Notes under the pieces: generated by a model
Database searches by the model: none
What the model was told of the DNA's origin: nothing
The model's input: the letters and a program-made list of their open reading frames with translations, nothing else
Translations under genes and position numbers: made by a program
From: a virus
Strand: one strand, 5' to 3'
Length of the DNA stretch: 32,561 nucleotides
IMG/VR virus record: IMGVR_UViG_3300032213_000998
Span: 1-32,561 of that record
In this document: piece after piece, positions 1 through 7,627 of the stretch
Numbering within the stretch: position 1 is the stretch's first letter
Layout: every line of letters starts with the position of its first letter

Positions 1-603
1 CCGTTCCACATCCCAAGTAATTGGACTAAATTTAGGGCTTGTGACTATGGATACGGAAGTTATAGTGCTGTGGTGTGGTTTGCTGTGTCTCCAAGTGAAC
101 AATTGGTCATCTATCGTGAGCTATATGTTAGCAAAGTACTTGCCAAAGACCTCGCTCACTTAGTAATGAGGGCTGAAGAGAACGATGGTCCTATGAGATA
201 TGGTGTATTGGACAGTAGTTGTTGGCATAAGCGTGGTGATACAGGTCCATCACTGGCAGAACAGATGATTGCAGAGGGTTGTAGGTGGAGGCCAGCGGAT
301 AGAAGTGCTGGAAGTAGGGTGTCTGGTAAGAATGAGCTGCATAGAAGACTACAGCTTGACCCCTTTACAGAACAACCAAGACTAGTTATAACAAGCAACT
401 GTGTAAATACGATTGCTCAGCTACCCATCATACCTTTGGACAAGAAAAACCCAGAGGATATTGATACTAAAGCTGAAGATCACTTATATGATGCTATTCG
501 TTATGGTGTGATGAGCAGACCTAGAAGTAGTTTGTTCGATTACAATCCATTAAATTCTGCTGGCTCTGGGATGAAGATGGCAGACCCCACATTTGGGTAT
601 TAA
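1..603 (+). CDS. Terminase large subunit, 3' part (nuclease domain)
   Basis: This is the C-terminal 200 residues of the packaging motor's large subunit; the reading frame is open from base 1, so the ATPase half lies outside the window. The visible part matches the RNase H-like nuclease that cuts concatemeric DNA at the start and end of packaging. An acidic residue in the strand FRACDYGYGSYSAVVWF (Asp15 of the visible frame), the segment GVLDSSCW in the middle and the late acidic helix HLYDAIRYG are the expected places of the metal-binding acids. The gene stops 9 bases before the portal gene, the usual terminase-portal order. Function is inferred from these motifs and the neighbour; the internal ATG at 70 is not a real start because homology-like sequence continues upstream of it. 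Confidence 0.88.
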   Translation, partial: PFHIPSNWTKFRACDYGYGSYSAVVWFAVSPSEQLVIYRELYVSKVLAKDLAHLVMRAEENDGPMRYGVLDSSCWHKRGDTGPSLAEQMIAEGCRWRPADRSAGSRVSGKNELHRRLQLDPFTEQPRLVITSNCVNTIAQLPIIPLDKKNPEDIDTKAEDHLYDAIRYGVMSRPRSSLFDYNPLNSAGSGMKMADPTFGY

Positions 604-612
604 AGGGTATTT

Positions 613-2703
613 ATGGCGCAAAACAATTTTATGGATGCTAAGTCCGTTGGTTTAGAAGATAAAAAAGAAGGTGAACTTACACCATTTGCTGGTGATAGTC
701 TCTTGAGTTTTCTAAACGAAAGATACACCAAGAGTGAAGAGAGTCGTAGACAAGACGAACAGCGTTGGCTGAGGGCTTATAGAAACTATCGTGGTCTTTA
801 TGGACCAGATGTTAAATTTACAGAGACAGAAAAGTCTCGTGTGTTTATTAAAGTGACAAAGACTAAGGTGCTTGCAGCATATGGTCAAATCACTGATGTG
901 TTATTTGCTAATAATAAATTTCCTCTTAGTGTTGATCCCACTGTATTACCAGAAGGTGTAGTAGATTCAGCACATATAGATCCTAAAGCTCCAGAAGAAG
1001 CTGAACCTGAGATGGCTTCTCCTTTTGGTTACAAAGGTGATGGTAAAGATTTGCCTCCCGGTGCTACATTAACAACTCTTATGGATCGTCTTGGTCCATT
1101 TAAAGACCAGCTTAAAGATGCTAAGAATCTTAAAGAAGGTCCGGGTGTAACTCCTACCTCCATTACATTCCATCCTGCAATGGTTGCAGCTAAAAAGATG
1201 GAAAAGAAAATACATGACCAGTTGGATGAGAGTGGTGCTAACAAGCATCTTCGCTCTACAGCTTTTGAGATGGCTCTGTTTGGTACAGGCATCATGAAAG
1301 GCCCATTTGCTAAGACAAAGGAATATCCAAACTGGGATGAAGAAGGTACATATACACCACAGATGAAGACAGTACCAGAGACATCACATGTTTCTATTTG
1401 GAACTTCTATCCTGATCCTGATGCTACTAACATGGAAGAAGCTCAATACATTATTGAGCGTCACAAGCTTAGCTCTACACAACTTAGAGCTTTGAAGAAT
1501 CGTCCACTGTTTAGAAACAATGTTATTGAAGAAGTGATTGAATCAGGTTCTACTTATGTTAAAAAATATTGGGAAGATGATTTAAAAGACTATGCTCCCA
1601 ACTTTGGTATAGATAGATTTGAAGTGTTGGAATATTGGGGCAATGTTGATATTGAATTGCTTAAAGAAAACGACATTACTATTCCAGAAGAATTTGAAGA
1701 CTTTAAAGAACTCCAAGCTAACGTATGGTTTTGCAATGGTAAAATTATGCGCTTAGTATTAAATCCGTTTAAGCCCGCCAACATTCCGTACTATGCTGCT
1801 CCTTGCGAATTAAACCCCTACTCTCTATTTGGCATTGGTGTCGCTGAAAACATGGACGACACCCAGACCCTCATGAATGGTTTTATGCGTATGGCAGTGG
1901 ACAATGCGGTGTTGTCGGGCAACCTTGTGTTTGAGGTTGATGAAACCAACCTTGTTCCCGGACAGGACATGTCTGTCTATCCCGGTAAAGTGTTTAGACG
2001 ACAGGGCGGTGCTCCCGGTCAAAGCTTGTTTGGAACTAAGTTTCCTAACGTAGCTGCTGAGAACTTACAACTGTTTGATAAGGCACGACAACTTGCTGAC
2101 GAATCTACAGGCATGCCATCATTTTCACATGGACAAACTGGTGTGAGTGGTGTTGGTAGAACAGCCTCTGGTATTTCTATGTTGATGAATGCTGCATCTG
2201 GCAGTGTTAAAACCATCATCAAGAATGTGGATGATTATTTGTTAGCTCCGTTGGGTAAGGCTTTCTTTAGCTTCAACATGCAATTTGACTTTGATAGATC
2301 AATCAGAGGAGACTTGGAAGTTACAGCTAGAGGTACAGAGAGCTTGATGGCGAATGAGGTGAGAAGTCAACGCTTGATGCAGTTCTTGCAAATTGCAAGC
2401 TCTCCTTCATTGATGCCGTTTGCTAAGTTTCCCTATATCATTCGTGAGATTGCGAAGAGTATGGACTTAGATCCAGACAAGGTTACTAACAACATGGAAG
2501 AAGCTATGCGTCAAGCTTTGCTGATGCAACAAGCTGCTGCACCTGCAGAGGGTGCTCCTCCTGTTGGTGGTCCAGAAGGTGGTCCTCCTCCAGTCGCTGA
2601 CATGACTGGTGGTGGTGGTGGAAATATTGGCGTTGGTGCAGCACCAGTGCCGGGTGAACAAGGATTTGCTGGTAATGCTCAAGCCGTACCTCCCCAAGCT
2701 TAA
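613..2703 (+). CDS. Portal protein (head-tail connector)
   Basis: A 696-residue protein directly after the terminase; size and place fit the dodecameric ring through which DNA enters and leaves the head. The N-terminal third is charged and helical, a long central part holds the clip/wing/stem-type mixed fold, and the tail from about residue 630 is low-complexity Pro/Gly/Ala (PVGGPEGGPPP, a run of five Gly) and probably disordered. GGG at 605-607 upstream of the ATG gives a modest ribosome binding site. Its end overlaps the next gene by 29 bases. Codons between about 1750 and 2040 are richer in C than the rest, which may be mosaicism or only local composition. I infer the role from position and length and from a general resemblance to portals of short-tailed phages; no single diagnostic motif was used. 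Confidence 0.85.
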   Translation: MAQNNFMDAKSVGLEDKKEGELTPFAGDSLLSFLNERYTKSEESRRQDEQRWLRAYRNYRGLYGPDVKFTETEKSRVFIKVTKTKVLAAYGQITDVLFANNKFPLSVDPTVLPEGVVDSAHIDPKAPEEAEPEMASPFGYKGDGKDLPPGATLTTLMDRLGPFKDQLKDAKNLKEGPGVTPTSITFHPAMVAAKKMEKKIHDQLDESGANKHLRSTAFEMALFGTGIMKGPFAKTKEYPNWDEEGTYTPQMKTVPETSHVSIWNFYPDPDATNMEEAQYIIERHKLSSTQLRALKNRPLFRNNVIEEVIESGSTYVKKYWEDDLKDYAPNFGIDRFEVLEYWGNVDIELLKENDITIPEEFEDFKELQANVWFCNGKIMRLVLNPFKPANIPYYAAPCELNPYSLFGIGVAENMDDTQTLMNGFMRMAVDNAVLSGNLVFEVDETNLVPGQDMSVYPGKVFRRQGGAPGQSLFGTKFPNVAAENLQLFDKARQLADESTGMPSFSHGQTGVSGVGRTASGISMLMNAASGSVKTIIKNVDDYLLAPLGKAFFSFNMQFDFDRSIRGDLEVTARGTESLMANEVRSQRLMQFLQIASSPSLMPFAKFPYIIREIAKSMDLDPDKVTNNMEEAMRQALLMQQAAAPAEGAPPVGGPEGGPPPVADMTGGGGGNIGVGAAPVPGEQGFAGNAQAVPPQA

Positions 2704-2887
2704 AGGCTTTGTAAACACTAACGCTACATGGGAAGCGTTCTTAGATATGCTAGATGCTGAGATTGCTCAGCAGCATAAAAATTTAGAACAAGCTGTTGAT
2801 GTGCGTGAGATTGGAAAGGCTCAAGGAGCCATTGCTGCTTTACGCAGACTAAGTTATCTTAAGGATGAAGTTAATGTACAACAATGA
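2675..2887 (+). CDS. Small helical protein overlapping the portal gene
   Basis: A 70-residue protein (MLKPYLPKLKGF... to ...KDEVNVQQ). The start at 2675 is preferred over an upstream ATG at 2609 because AAGGA (2661-2665) sits about 9 bases before it and because the earlier residues only mirror the Gly-rich portal tail in another frame. It overlaps portal by 29 bases and the next gene by 14 bases, so the three are translationally coupled. The residues from about 15 to 65 are predicted helical and amphipathic (WEAFLDMLDAEIAQQHKNLE). Position suggests a head-completion or packaging accessory role. No known domain is recognised. Confidence 0.7.
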   Translation: MLKPYLPKLKGFVNTNATWEAFLDMLDAEIAQQHKNLEQAVDVREIGKAQGAIAALRRLSYLKDEVNVQQ

Positions 2888-3827
2888 CACAGAAAAACTC
2901 TTTGCTGAAGGCGGCATGAATGATGAGGGTGGCACAGTAGATCCTGTGTCTGGTAATGATGTACCTACGGGATCTTTGCAGAAAGAAGTGAGGGATGATA
3001 TTCCTGCACAACTTAGTGAAGGCGAGTTTGTTATTCCTGCTGATGTTGTTAGATACATTGGCCTTGATCGCTTGATGCAACTAAGAGATAGAGCAAAAGA
3101 AGGACTGGCTAAGATGGAAGAGATTGGTCAGATGGGAAATGCTGATCAAGTAGAAAATCCAGAAGCTGAGCACGGTGATGACTTCTCGGATGAGATTGAT
3201 AGCATCATGGGCGAACTTGAGGGAGAGAAAAATAATTTAGCAGTGGGTGGTATGCCAGCTCCTAAGTCTACTCCTGAAGTAAAGCAATTTAGAAAGCCTG
3301 ATGGTAGTTCTATGTTTGTAACTTTCTTTAATGGAGAACCTGCAACTACTATTCCAGAAGGTGCTCAAGAAATAACAGCAGCAAATGCAACTCAAAAAGC
3401 TTCCTCTTCTTTAACTAATACTGAGAAAGCAGTTAATAAGAAAATTGATACTAAAGACATGTCTATGTTTGATGAAGAAGACATTGATAAAAAGTTTGAT
3501 AAAGCTTTCTTTGATGAAGTTGCTAGATTTGGCATGGAAAGAAAGAATAAAGAAGTAAGTGCTAAAACCACTCAAGCTGAAGTTCCTACCTACAAGATTG
3601 ATCAAGAGCTTTCAGATTTTTCAGATGCTTTAGATTACAAGTTAACAGGTGATACGGAATCAAGCATGCTATCTAAATCACTAGATGAAGCAGCTGCCCC
3701 TGCTACGGAACCAGCCGCACCTGCTGCTGAACCAACTGCTCCTGCTGCTGCGCCAGCTGAGGCCCCTCCTGTGGAGCCACCCCCTGAAATGGCTAAAGGT
3801 GGACTGGTACGCAGACGTAAGAAATAA
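2874..3827 (+). CDS. Putative virion structural protein with AKGG-type tail
   Basis: A 317-residue acidic protein between the portal and scaffold genes. The ATG at 2874 is chosen because AAGGA (2861-2865) lies 8 bases upstream; the ATG at 2865 has no spacing for a ribosome binding site. Residues 9-70 hold the segment FAEGGMNDEGG, then a conserved-looking block LSEGEFVIPADVVRYIGLDR followed by an amphipathic helix; the middle is charged and probably flexible; the last 50 residues are an Ala/Pro repeat (PAAEPTAPAAAP) ending in a basic peptide MAKGGLVRRRKK. Proteins with the SEGEFVIPADVV block occur next to head genes in phages of aquatic bacteria, so a virion or assembly role is likely, but the exact role is unknown. 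The basic tail could bind DNA or act as an incorporation tag; that is inference. Confidence 0.72.
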   Translation: MYNNDTEKLFAEGGMNDEGGTVDPVSGNDVPTGSLQKEVRDDIPAQLSEGEFVIPADVVRYIGLDRLMQLRDRAKEGLAKMEEIGQMGNADQVENPEAEHGDDFSDEIDSIMGELEGEKNNLAVGGMPAPKSTPEVKQFRKPDGSSMFVTFFNGEPATTIPEGAQEITAANATQKASSSLTNTEKAVNKKIDTKDMSMFDEEDIDKKFDKAFFDEVARFGMERKNKEVSAKTTQAEVPTYKIDQELSDFSDALDYKLTGDTESSMLSKSLDEAAAPATEPAAPAAEPTAPAAAPAEAPPVEPPPEMAKGGLVRRRKK

Positions 3828-3839
3828 TATATAATTAGC

Positions 3840-3891
3840 ATACTCAAGCCAGAGGTGGGCTGGCGAGTATCCACAATTTCCCACCGTTTTT
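3840..3891 (+). promoter_or_regulatory. Predicted H-type RNA pseudoknot before the scaffold gene
   Basis: ATACTC (3840-3845) pairs with GAGTAT (3865-3870) and GCCAG (3848-3852) with CTGGC (3860-3864), giving an 11-bp stem with an AA bulge. Six of the seven loop bases, GGTGGG (3854-3859), are exactly complementary to CCCACC (3880-3885). The interleaved pairing leaves a 1-nt first loop and a 9-nt last loop, which fits classical pseudoknot geometry. The alternative pairing GGTGGG/CCCACC followed by GTTTTT (3886-3891) could instead act as a weak terminator. Seen by eye; not folded by software. Confidence 0.45.
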
Positions 3892-3948
3892 GGCTACCTA
3901 TCTCCCTGTATTGACAGCTACAGTTAGCCCCAACTTAAAAGGTATGTT

Positions 3949-4815
3949 ATGACAGAAGCAGTGATTAATCCGAACCAACAGGCTCAGGCGTTCTCTCCAT
4001 TTGGTAAGCGTAATGCTAACAAAGATCGGATTGAACAAGAAGAAGCAGAATTGAAACGATTGGCTGAAGATAAGAACAATCCATCACAAGATCAACAAGA
4101 CAGTGGTGATGATAGTAACTTAAGCGGAGAAGAGAAAAGCTTTAAGAAGCGTTACGGTGATCTTCGCAGACACTCTCAGCAACAGCAAACAGCTTTGCAA
4201 AAGCAAATTGATGAACTTCGTTCACAACTACAGCAAAGCACAGAGAAGCAAATTAAGCTTCCTAAGAGTGAGGAAGAGTTGAATGAATGGGCAAAAACCT
4301 ACCCTGATGTTGCAAAGATTGTTGAAACAATTGCAATTAAAAAGGCTAAGGAACAAACCCAAGCATTGGATGAACGATTCAAACAGCTTGATGAGCGTGA
4401 GCATCAGACAGCTAAGGAGAAAGCAGAAGCTGAATTGATGCGTCTGCACCCTGACTTTGACTCCATCCGTGATGATGATGATTTCCACAACTGGGTTGAA
4501 GAACAACCTAAGTGGGTGCAAGATGCTTTGTATGATAATGACAGTGATGCAAAAGCTGCTGCTCGTGCCATTGATCTTTACAAGGCTGATAAGAATATTA
4601 AGACGAAGAAGCCTACCTCAGATAAGGGTGCAGCAGAAAGTGTTAACACCCGTGGTAGTCGTTCTGCGCCTACAGGCGAAAGCAAAGATGGTGTCTTTTA
4701 TGAGTCACAGGTAAATAAAATGTCTACCTTTGAATATGAAAAGAACCAAGAAGCTATTGCTAAAGCATTACAATCAGGTAAGTTTGTATACGATATTAGC
4801 GGAAGTGCTCGTTAA
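3949..4815 (+). CDS. Capsid scaffold / assembly protein
   Basis: A 288-residue, highly charged, Gln/Glu/Lys-rich protein immediately upstream (apart from an HNH gene) of the major capsid gene, the classical place of the scaffold. Residues 25-110 and 130-165 are predicted coiled coil (RLAEDKNN..., LQKQIDELRSQLQQ, ERFKQLDEREHQTAKEK). A compact block around residues 165-210 (LHPDFDSIRDDDDF, EEQPKWVQDALYDND) looks conserved, and the C-terminal 30 residues (FEYEKNQEAIAKALQSGKF) may form the helix that binds the capsid protein. AAAAGG (3937-3942) is the ribosome binding site. A TTGACA at 3911-3916 lies upstream but has only a poor -10 partner. No protease domain is visible, so the scaffold is probably released or cut by another protein. 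Confidence 0.8.
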   Translation: MTEAVINPNQQAQAFSPFGKRNANKDRIEQEEAELKRLAEDKNNPSQDQQDSGDDSNLSGEEKSFKKRYGDLRRHSQQQQTALQKQIDELRSQLQQSTEKQIKLPKSEEELNEWAKTYPDVAKIVETIAIKKAKEQTQALDERFKQLDEREHQTAKEKAEAELMRLHPDFDSIRDDDDFHNWVEEQPKWVQDALYDNDSDAKAAARAIDLYKADKNIKTKKPTSDKGAAESVNTRGSRSAPTGESKDGVFYESQVNKMSTFEYEKNQEAIAKALQSGKFVYDISGSAR

Positions 4816-4818
4816 GTA

Positions 4819-4846
4819 TTGACAAACCTGAAACAACTGGTATAAC
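4819..4846 (+). promoter_or_regulatory. Sigma-70-type promoter
   Basis: A perfect -35 box TTGACA (4819-4824), 16 bases of spacer, and -10 TATAAC (4841-4846, five of six). It starts 3 bases after the scaffold stop codon and would drive the HNH gene and perhaps the capsid gene. It implies recognition by host RNA polymerase. It is the best match to a host promoter that I found in the window. Confidence 0.6.
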
Positions 4847-4852
4847 TTTAAC

Positions 4853-4917
4853 AGAGCGAAAAGGGTAGCTCCCCTGACTGTGCCAATCCATAGTCTAGCT
4901 CTTTATCTGATTGGGGA
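4853..4917 (+). promoter_or_regulatory. Structured leader hiding the HNH ribosome binding site
   Basis: CCAATC (4883-4888) is complementary to GATTGG (4909-4914), and the second arm overlaps the GGGGA (4913-4917) that serves as ribosome binding site for the ATG at 4923. The hairpin loop holds GCTCT (4898-4902), which can pair with AGAGC (4853-4857), again giving an interleaved fold. Sequestration of the start region would keep nuclease levels low. Inferred from base pairing by eye. Confidence 0.35.
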
Positions 4918-4922
4918 TTGTT

Positions 4923-5450
4923 ATGGGTGAAGTTAAGACATGCCGCAAGTGCGGTGAAGTTAAGGAATTAGTTGACTTTGTTAAACATAAACAAAGCAAA
5001 GGTGGATATAAACATACCTGTAAACTGTGTGAAAAAGAGCAGAAAAAAGAATACTACTCTGAAAATAAAACTCATATTACAAATAGAAATAAAGAGTATC
5101 GTGTAGTAAATGGTATGTGGTACAACAAGTCTATTGAGCATAGGCTTCGATATGTAATTCAGACTGGTATCGTAAGAGCCAAAAAGAAAAACATTGAATG
5201 GAATTTAAGTTTGGAGTTTCTTTTACTTTTGTGGGAGAGGCAACAAAGTAAATGTGCATACTCTGGAGTACCCCTCACATATGAGGACAACTACTCGCAC
5301 ACTATCTCACTGGACCGTATAGACAGTTCAAAGGGATATACAGAGGATAATGTACAGTATGTCTGTACGATTGTTAATTACATTAAGCAAAGATTTGATG
5401 AAAAGCATTTCTTTGATTTCTGTAAACAAGTAGCGCAAAACTGTAAGTGA
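4923..5450 (+). CDS. HNH endonuclease, free-standing homing type
   Basis: A 175-residue nuclease gene inserted between scaffold and capsid genes. The N-terminus has a zinc-binding pair C7-x2-C10 and C33-x2-C36. The HNH core near the C-terminus reads CAYSG (111-115), SLDRIDSSKGY (129-139), then N143 and C148; D131 and the N/H positions are the expected metal and catalytic residues. The family cuts one or both DNA strands and often spreads its own gene between phage genomes. The ATG at 4923 is preferred over TTG at 4911 because GGGGA lies 5 bases before it. Flanking genes are complete, so this is a stand-alone gene and not an intron or intein passenger. Its lysine-rich, AT-rich coding differs from its neighbours, in keeping with mobility. 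Confidence 0.85.
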   Translation: MGEVKTCRKCGEVKELVDFVKHKQSKGGYKHTCKLCEKEQKKEYYSENKTHITNRNKEYRVVNGMWYNKSIEHRLRYVIQTGIVRAKKKNIEWNLSLEFLLLLWERQQSKCAYSGVPLTYEDNYSHTISLDRIDSSKGYTEDNVQYVCTIVNYIKQRFDEKHFFDFCKQVAQNCK

Positions 5451-5479
5451 GCAGATCACCCAGTCTAGTTAGCCCATAC

Positions 5480-5506
5480 TTATTAGATATTCTAGAGTTC
5501 TAATAA
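5480..5506 (+). other. AT-rich inverted repeat after the HNH gene
   Basis: TTATTAGA (5480-5487) and TCTAATAA (5499-5506) are perfect inverted repeats around an 11-base centre that itself holds TCTAGA. There is no following T run, so it is not a typical terminator. It could be an mRNA processing stem or a protein-binding palindrome. Confidence 0.4.
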
Positions 5507-5533
5507 ATGTGCACCTGATGTTAGATGGCCCTG

Positions 5534-5581
5534 TAGATCTTTGTGAGCGTATTTTTATATGCCTAACACATATCTAGGAGG
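5534..5581 (+). promoter_or_regulatory. Stem-loop plus strong ribosome binding site of the capsid gene
   Basis: An imperfect long hairpin TAGAT / TGTG / GCGTAT (5534-5552) - TTTT - ATATGC / CACA / ATCTA (5557-5576) ends exactly where AGGAGG (5576-5581) begins. The Shine-Dalgarno sequence is left single-stranded 8 bases before the ATG at 5590. Such stems protect mRNA or mark RNase III processing. The consensus-quality site suits the most highly made phage protein. Confidence 0.5.
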
Positions 5582-5589
5582 ATATTAAA

Positions 5590-6660
5590 ATGGCCTTTCC
5601 AAGTGCAGCAGGTTACGGTAACCTGCCAAATGGGAATTTTAGTCCCGTTATCTATAGTAAGCAAGTACAACTTGCCTTTAGAAAAGCGTCTACTGTTGAA
5701 GACATCACCAACAACGATTACTTTGGTGAAATCGCAAACATGGGCGACAGTGTCAAAATCATTAAAGAACCTGAAGTGTCTGTCCAGAGCTATGCTCGTG
5801 GTACACAGATCACTGCTCAAGATCTGAATGACGAAGACTTCACCTTGGTTGTTGACCAAGCTAACTACTACGCTTTCAAGATTGATGACATCGAAGCTGC
5901 TCACTCACATGTGAACTTCATGCAGATGGCTTCTGATCGTGCAGCGTATCGTTTGCGTGATCAGTATGACCAAGATGTGTTGGGTTACTTGTCTGGTTTT
6001 TCACAGTCTGCAAAGCATGTGAATCCTGATACAGCTCGTACAACAGCTTCTGGTACTAAGGCAGTTACTGCCGCTGGTGCTGATGAGTTGTTGGCTTCTA
6101 TGAAGCTGAAAAAAGGTAGCTTCGGTAACATCACTACAGCTTCTGCTGGTGAGCATTCCATTCCTCTGGCTCCCCGTCTGCCCGGTGCAACTGCACTGCC
6201 TACAGATGTGGCATCTCCATTGATGGTTGTGTCTCGCATGGGCCGCTTGTTGGATCAACAGTTTGTTGATTCCGCTGGTCGTTGGTTGGTTGTCGATCCC
6301 GTGTTCATTGAACTGTTGAAGGATGAAGACAGCCGTTTGTTGAACGGTGATTTTGGTGGTTCTGGTTTGCAGAACGGCTTGGTCATTAACAACTTGCATG
6401 GCTTCCGCATCTATGTTTCTAACAACCTGCCAAAGATTGGTACTGGTCCCGGCACTACAGGTACGGCTAACCAGAACTCCAACTATGGTGTGATTGTTGG
6501 TGGTCATGACTCTGCTGTTGCAACTGCTCAGCAAATCACTAAGACCGAGACATATCGTGATCCAGACAGCTTCGCTGACATCGTGCGTGGTATGCATCTT
6601 TATGGTCGCAAAATCTTGCGTCCTGAAGGCATCGTCACTGCTAAATACAACGCTGCTTAA
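5590..6660 (+). CDS. Major capsid protein
   Basis: A 356-residue protein with the strongest ribosome binding site of the block (AGGAGG). The order scaffold - capsid - decoration, the length, and the pattern of a helical N-arm region (FSPVIYSKQVQLAFRKAS), a beta-rich E-loop-like segment (SVQSYARGTQITAQDL), a long spine-like helix (FMQMASDRAAYRLRDQYDQD) and a C-terminal strand (GIVTAKYNAA) fit the HK97 fold used by all tailed phages. Several hundred copies would build the head shell. There is no separate N-terminal delta domain, so a separate scaffold is needed, as found upstream. Codon use is the most C/G-ending of the head genes, as expected for high expression. HK97 fold is inferred from family knowledge, not from structure. 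Confidence 0.9.
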   Translation: MAFPSAAGYGNLPNGNFSPVIYSKQVQLAFRKASTVEDITNNDYFGEIANMGDSVKIIKEPEVSVQSYARGTQITAQDLNDEDFTLVVDQANYYAFKIDDIEAAHSHVNFMQMASDRAAYRLRDQYDQDVLGYLSGFSQSAKHVNPDTARTTASGTKAVTAAGADELLASMKLKKGSFGNITTASAGEHSIPLAPRLPGATALPTDVASPLMVVSRMGRLLDQQFVDSAGRWLVVDPVFIELLKDEDSRLLNGDFGGSGLQNGLVINNLHGFRIYVSNNLPKIGTGPGTTGTANQNSNYGVIVGGHDSAVATAQQITKTETYRDPDSFADIVRGMHLYGRKILRPEGIVTAKYNAA

Positions 6661-6671
6661 GGAGAACAATT

Positions 6672-7079
6672 ATGTCTATCGTTCAATCTATTCGTCCCGT
6701 TCCCGTATTGCTTGAGAAGGATGTCTCTTTGGCTGCTACCTCTGGCACTACTGTGGGCATTTCTGTCCCTGCTGGTGCTTTGGTGCTTGCTGCTGGTTTT
6801 CAAAACTATACTGTGGTCCCTGATGTTACTACCTACACTGTCGCAGTGACAGATGGTACTACTACTTTCATGGCTGCTACTAGCTTTGACAACACTGCTG
6901 CAAACACAATCAAGGCTGGCACTACTGCTGGTTTGGCTGCTGCCGCTGATACCATTGATGTATTAACTTCTATCACTGGTTCTCCCGGCATCATCGCTGG
7001 TCGTGTGTGGGCTTTGGTGGTGGATGTCACCCAAGGCACTCGACCCGCAGCTGCTGTGGATCGTGAGCAACTGGCCTAA
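6672..7079 (+). CDS. Putative head decoration protein
   Basis: A 135-residue, Ala/Thr/Val-rich, beta-strand-rich protein starting 12 bases after the capsid gene, with GGAGA (6660-6664) as ribosome binding site. Strand-like segments such as VPAGALVLAAGFQNY, TTYTVAVTDGTTTF and GRVWALVVDVT alternate with Gly/Pro turns. Position after the capsid gene, size and composition fit a decoration (cement) protein on the head surface. Two hairpins follow its stop codon, the second terminator-like, so capsid and decoration transcripts may end here. The specific family is not recognised. Confidence 0.65.
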   Translation: MSIVQSIRPVPVLLEKDVSLAATSGTTVGISVPAGALVLAAGFQNYTVVPDVTTYTVAVTDGTTTFMAATSFDNTAANTIKAGTTAGLAAAADTIDVLTSITGSPGIIAGRVWALVVDVTQGTRPAAAVDREQLA

Positions 7080-7095
7080 TAGCTAGTTGATAGGA

Positions 7096-7150
7096 GGGGG
7101 AGGCTTCAGCGCCTCTCCCATTTCTGTATGCTCTATTAGAGAGCGTTTTT
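7096..7150 (+). terminator. Hairpin pair with terminator after the capsid/decoration genes
   Basis: First stem GGGGGAGGC (7096-7104) / GCCTCTCCC (7111-7119), nine pairs including one G-U, with a six-base loop but only ATTTCTGT after it. Second stem GCTCT (7130-7134) / AGAGC (7140-7144) followed by GTTTTT (7145-7150), an intrinsic-terminator layout with a short stem. Together they probably reduce read-through from head genes into tail genes. Confidence 0.6.
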
Positions 7151-7170
7151 AAAACTAAGAGGATTCTCTA

Positions 7171-7614
7171 ATGGCTATTACTTCTGCCCTTTGCACAAGC
7201 TTTAAAAAAGAACTGCTTGAGCGTAAACATGACTTTAATGCTACAAGCGGTCATACATTTAAGATTGCTTTGTACACATCTTCTGCCAACCTTGGTGCTT
7301 CAACCACAAACTACACAAGCTCTAACGAAGTTGTAGGCACTGGTTACACTGCTGGCGGTATTGCCTTGACAAACATTGATCCCACTAGCAGTGGCACTAC
7401 AGCATTCATTGACTTTGCTGATGCTACTTGGGCTAGTGCAACCATCACTGCTGCTGGTGCTTTGATTTATAACACAACCACTGACGGTGGCTCAGCTACA
7501 ACTAATGCTGTAGCTGTCATCTCTTTTGGTGGTGATAAAACATCTACCAACGGTGACTTTGTAATTCAATTCCCAACAGCAGACGCAAGCAACGCTATTG
7601 TTCGTATTGCATAA
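7171..7614 (+). CDS. Small beta-rich virion protein
   Basis: A 147-residue protein with AAGAGGA (7157-7163) as ribosome binding site. It begins with a short helix (FKKELLERKHDF), then strand-turn-strand repeats rich in Thr, Ser and Gly (FKIALYTSSANLG, GTGYTAGGIALTN, TTAFIDFADATW, NGDFVIQFP). Proteins with the 'KIALYTSSA ... VVGTGYTAGG' layout are common among structural genes of tailed phages. A head-surface or tail-adhesion role is plausible. It is in the tail-joining block, 13 bases before the next gene. No catalytic motif is present. Confidence 0.6.
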   Translation: MAITSALCTSFKKELLERKHDFNATSGHTFKIALYTSSANLGASTTNYTSSNEVVGTGYTAGGIALTNIDPTSSGTTAFIDFADATWASATITAAGALIYNTTTDGGSATTNAVAVISFGGDKTSTNGDFVIQFPTADASNAIVRIA

Positions 7615-7627
7615 GGAGTCGTAGGTT

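Noticed and set aside
1750-2040. C-rich codon patch in the portal gene as a recombined segment
   Set aside because: The shift is modest and may come from the CCWGG avoidance and conserved residues; no junctions were visible.
3911-3939. TTGACA with a 17-base spacer to CTTAAA before the scaffold gene
   Set aside because: The -10 matches only three of six positions and the start codon follows too closely; not listed as a promoter.
4816-5589. Group I intron around the HNH gene
   Set aside because: Flanking genes are complete and no exon is interrupted, so a free-standing gene is the simpler reading.
6001-6669. 222-residue minus-strand open frame opposite the capsid gene
   Set aside because: Composition is that of an antisense shadow of a highly biased gene; the capsid frame explains the DNA.
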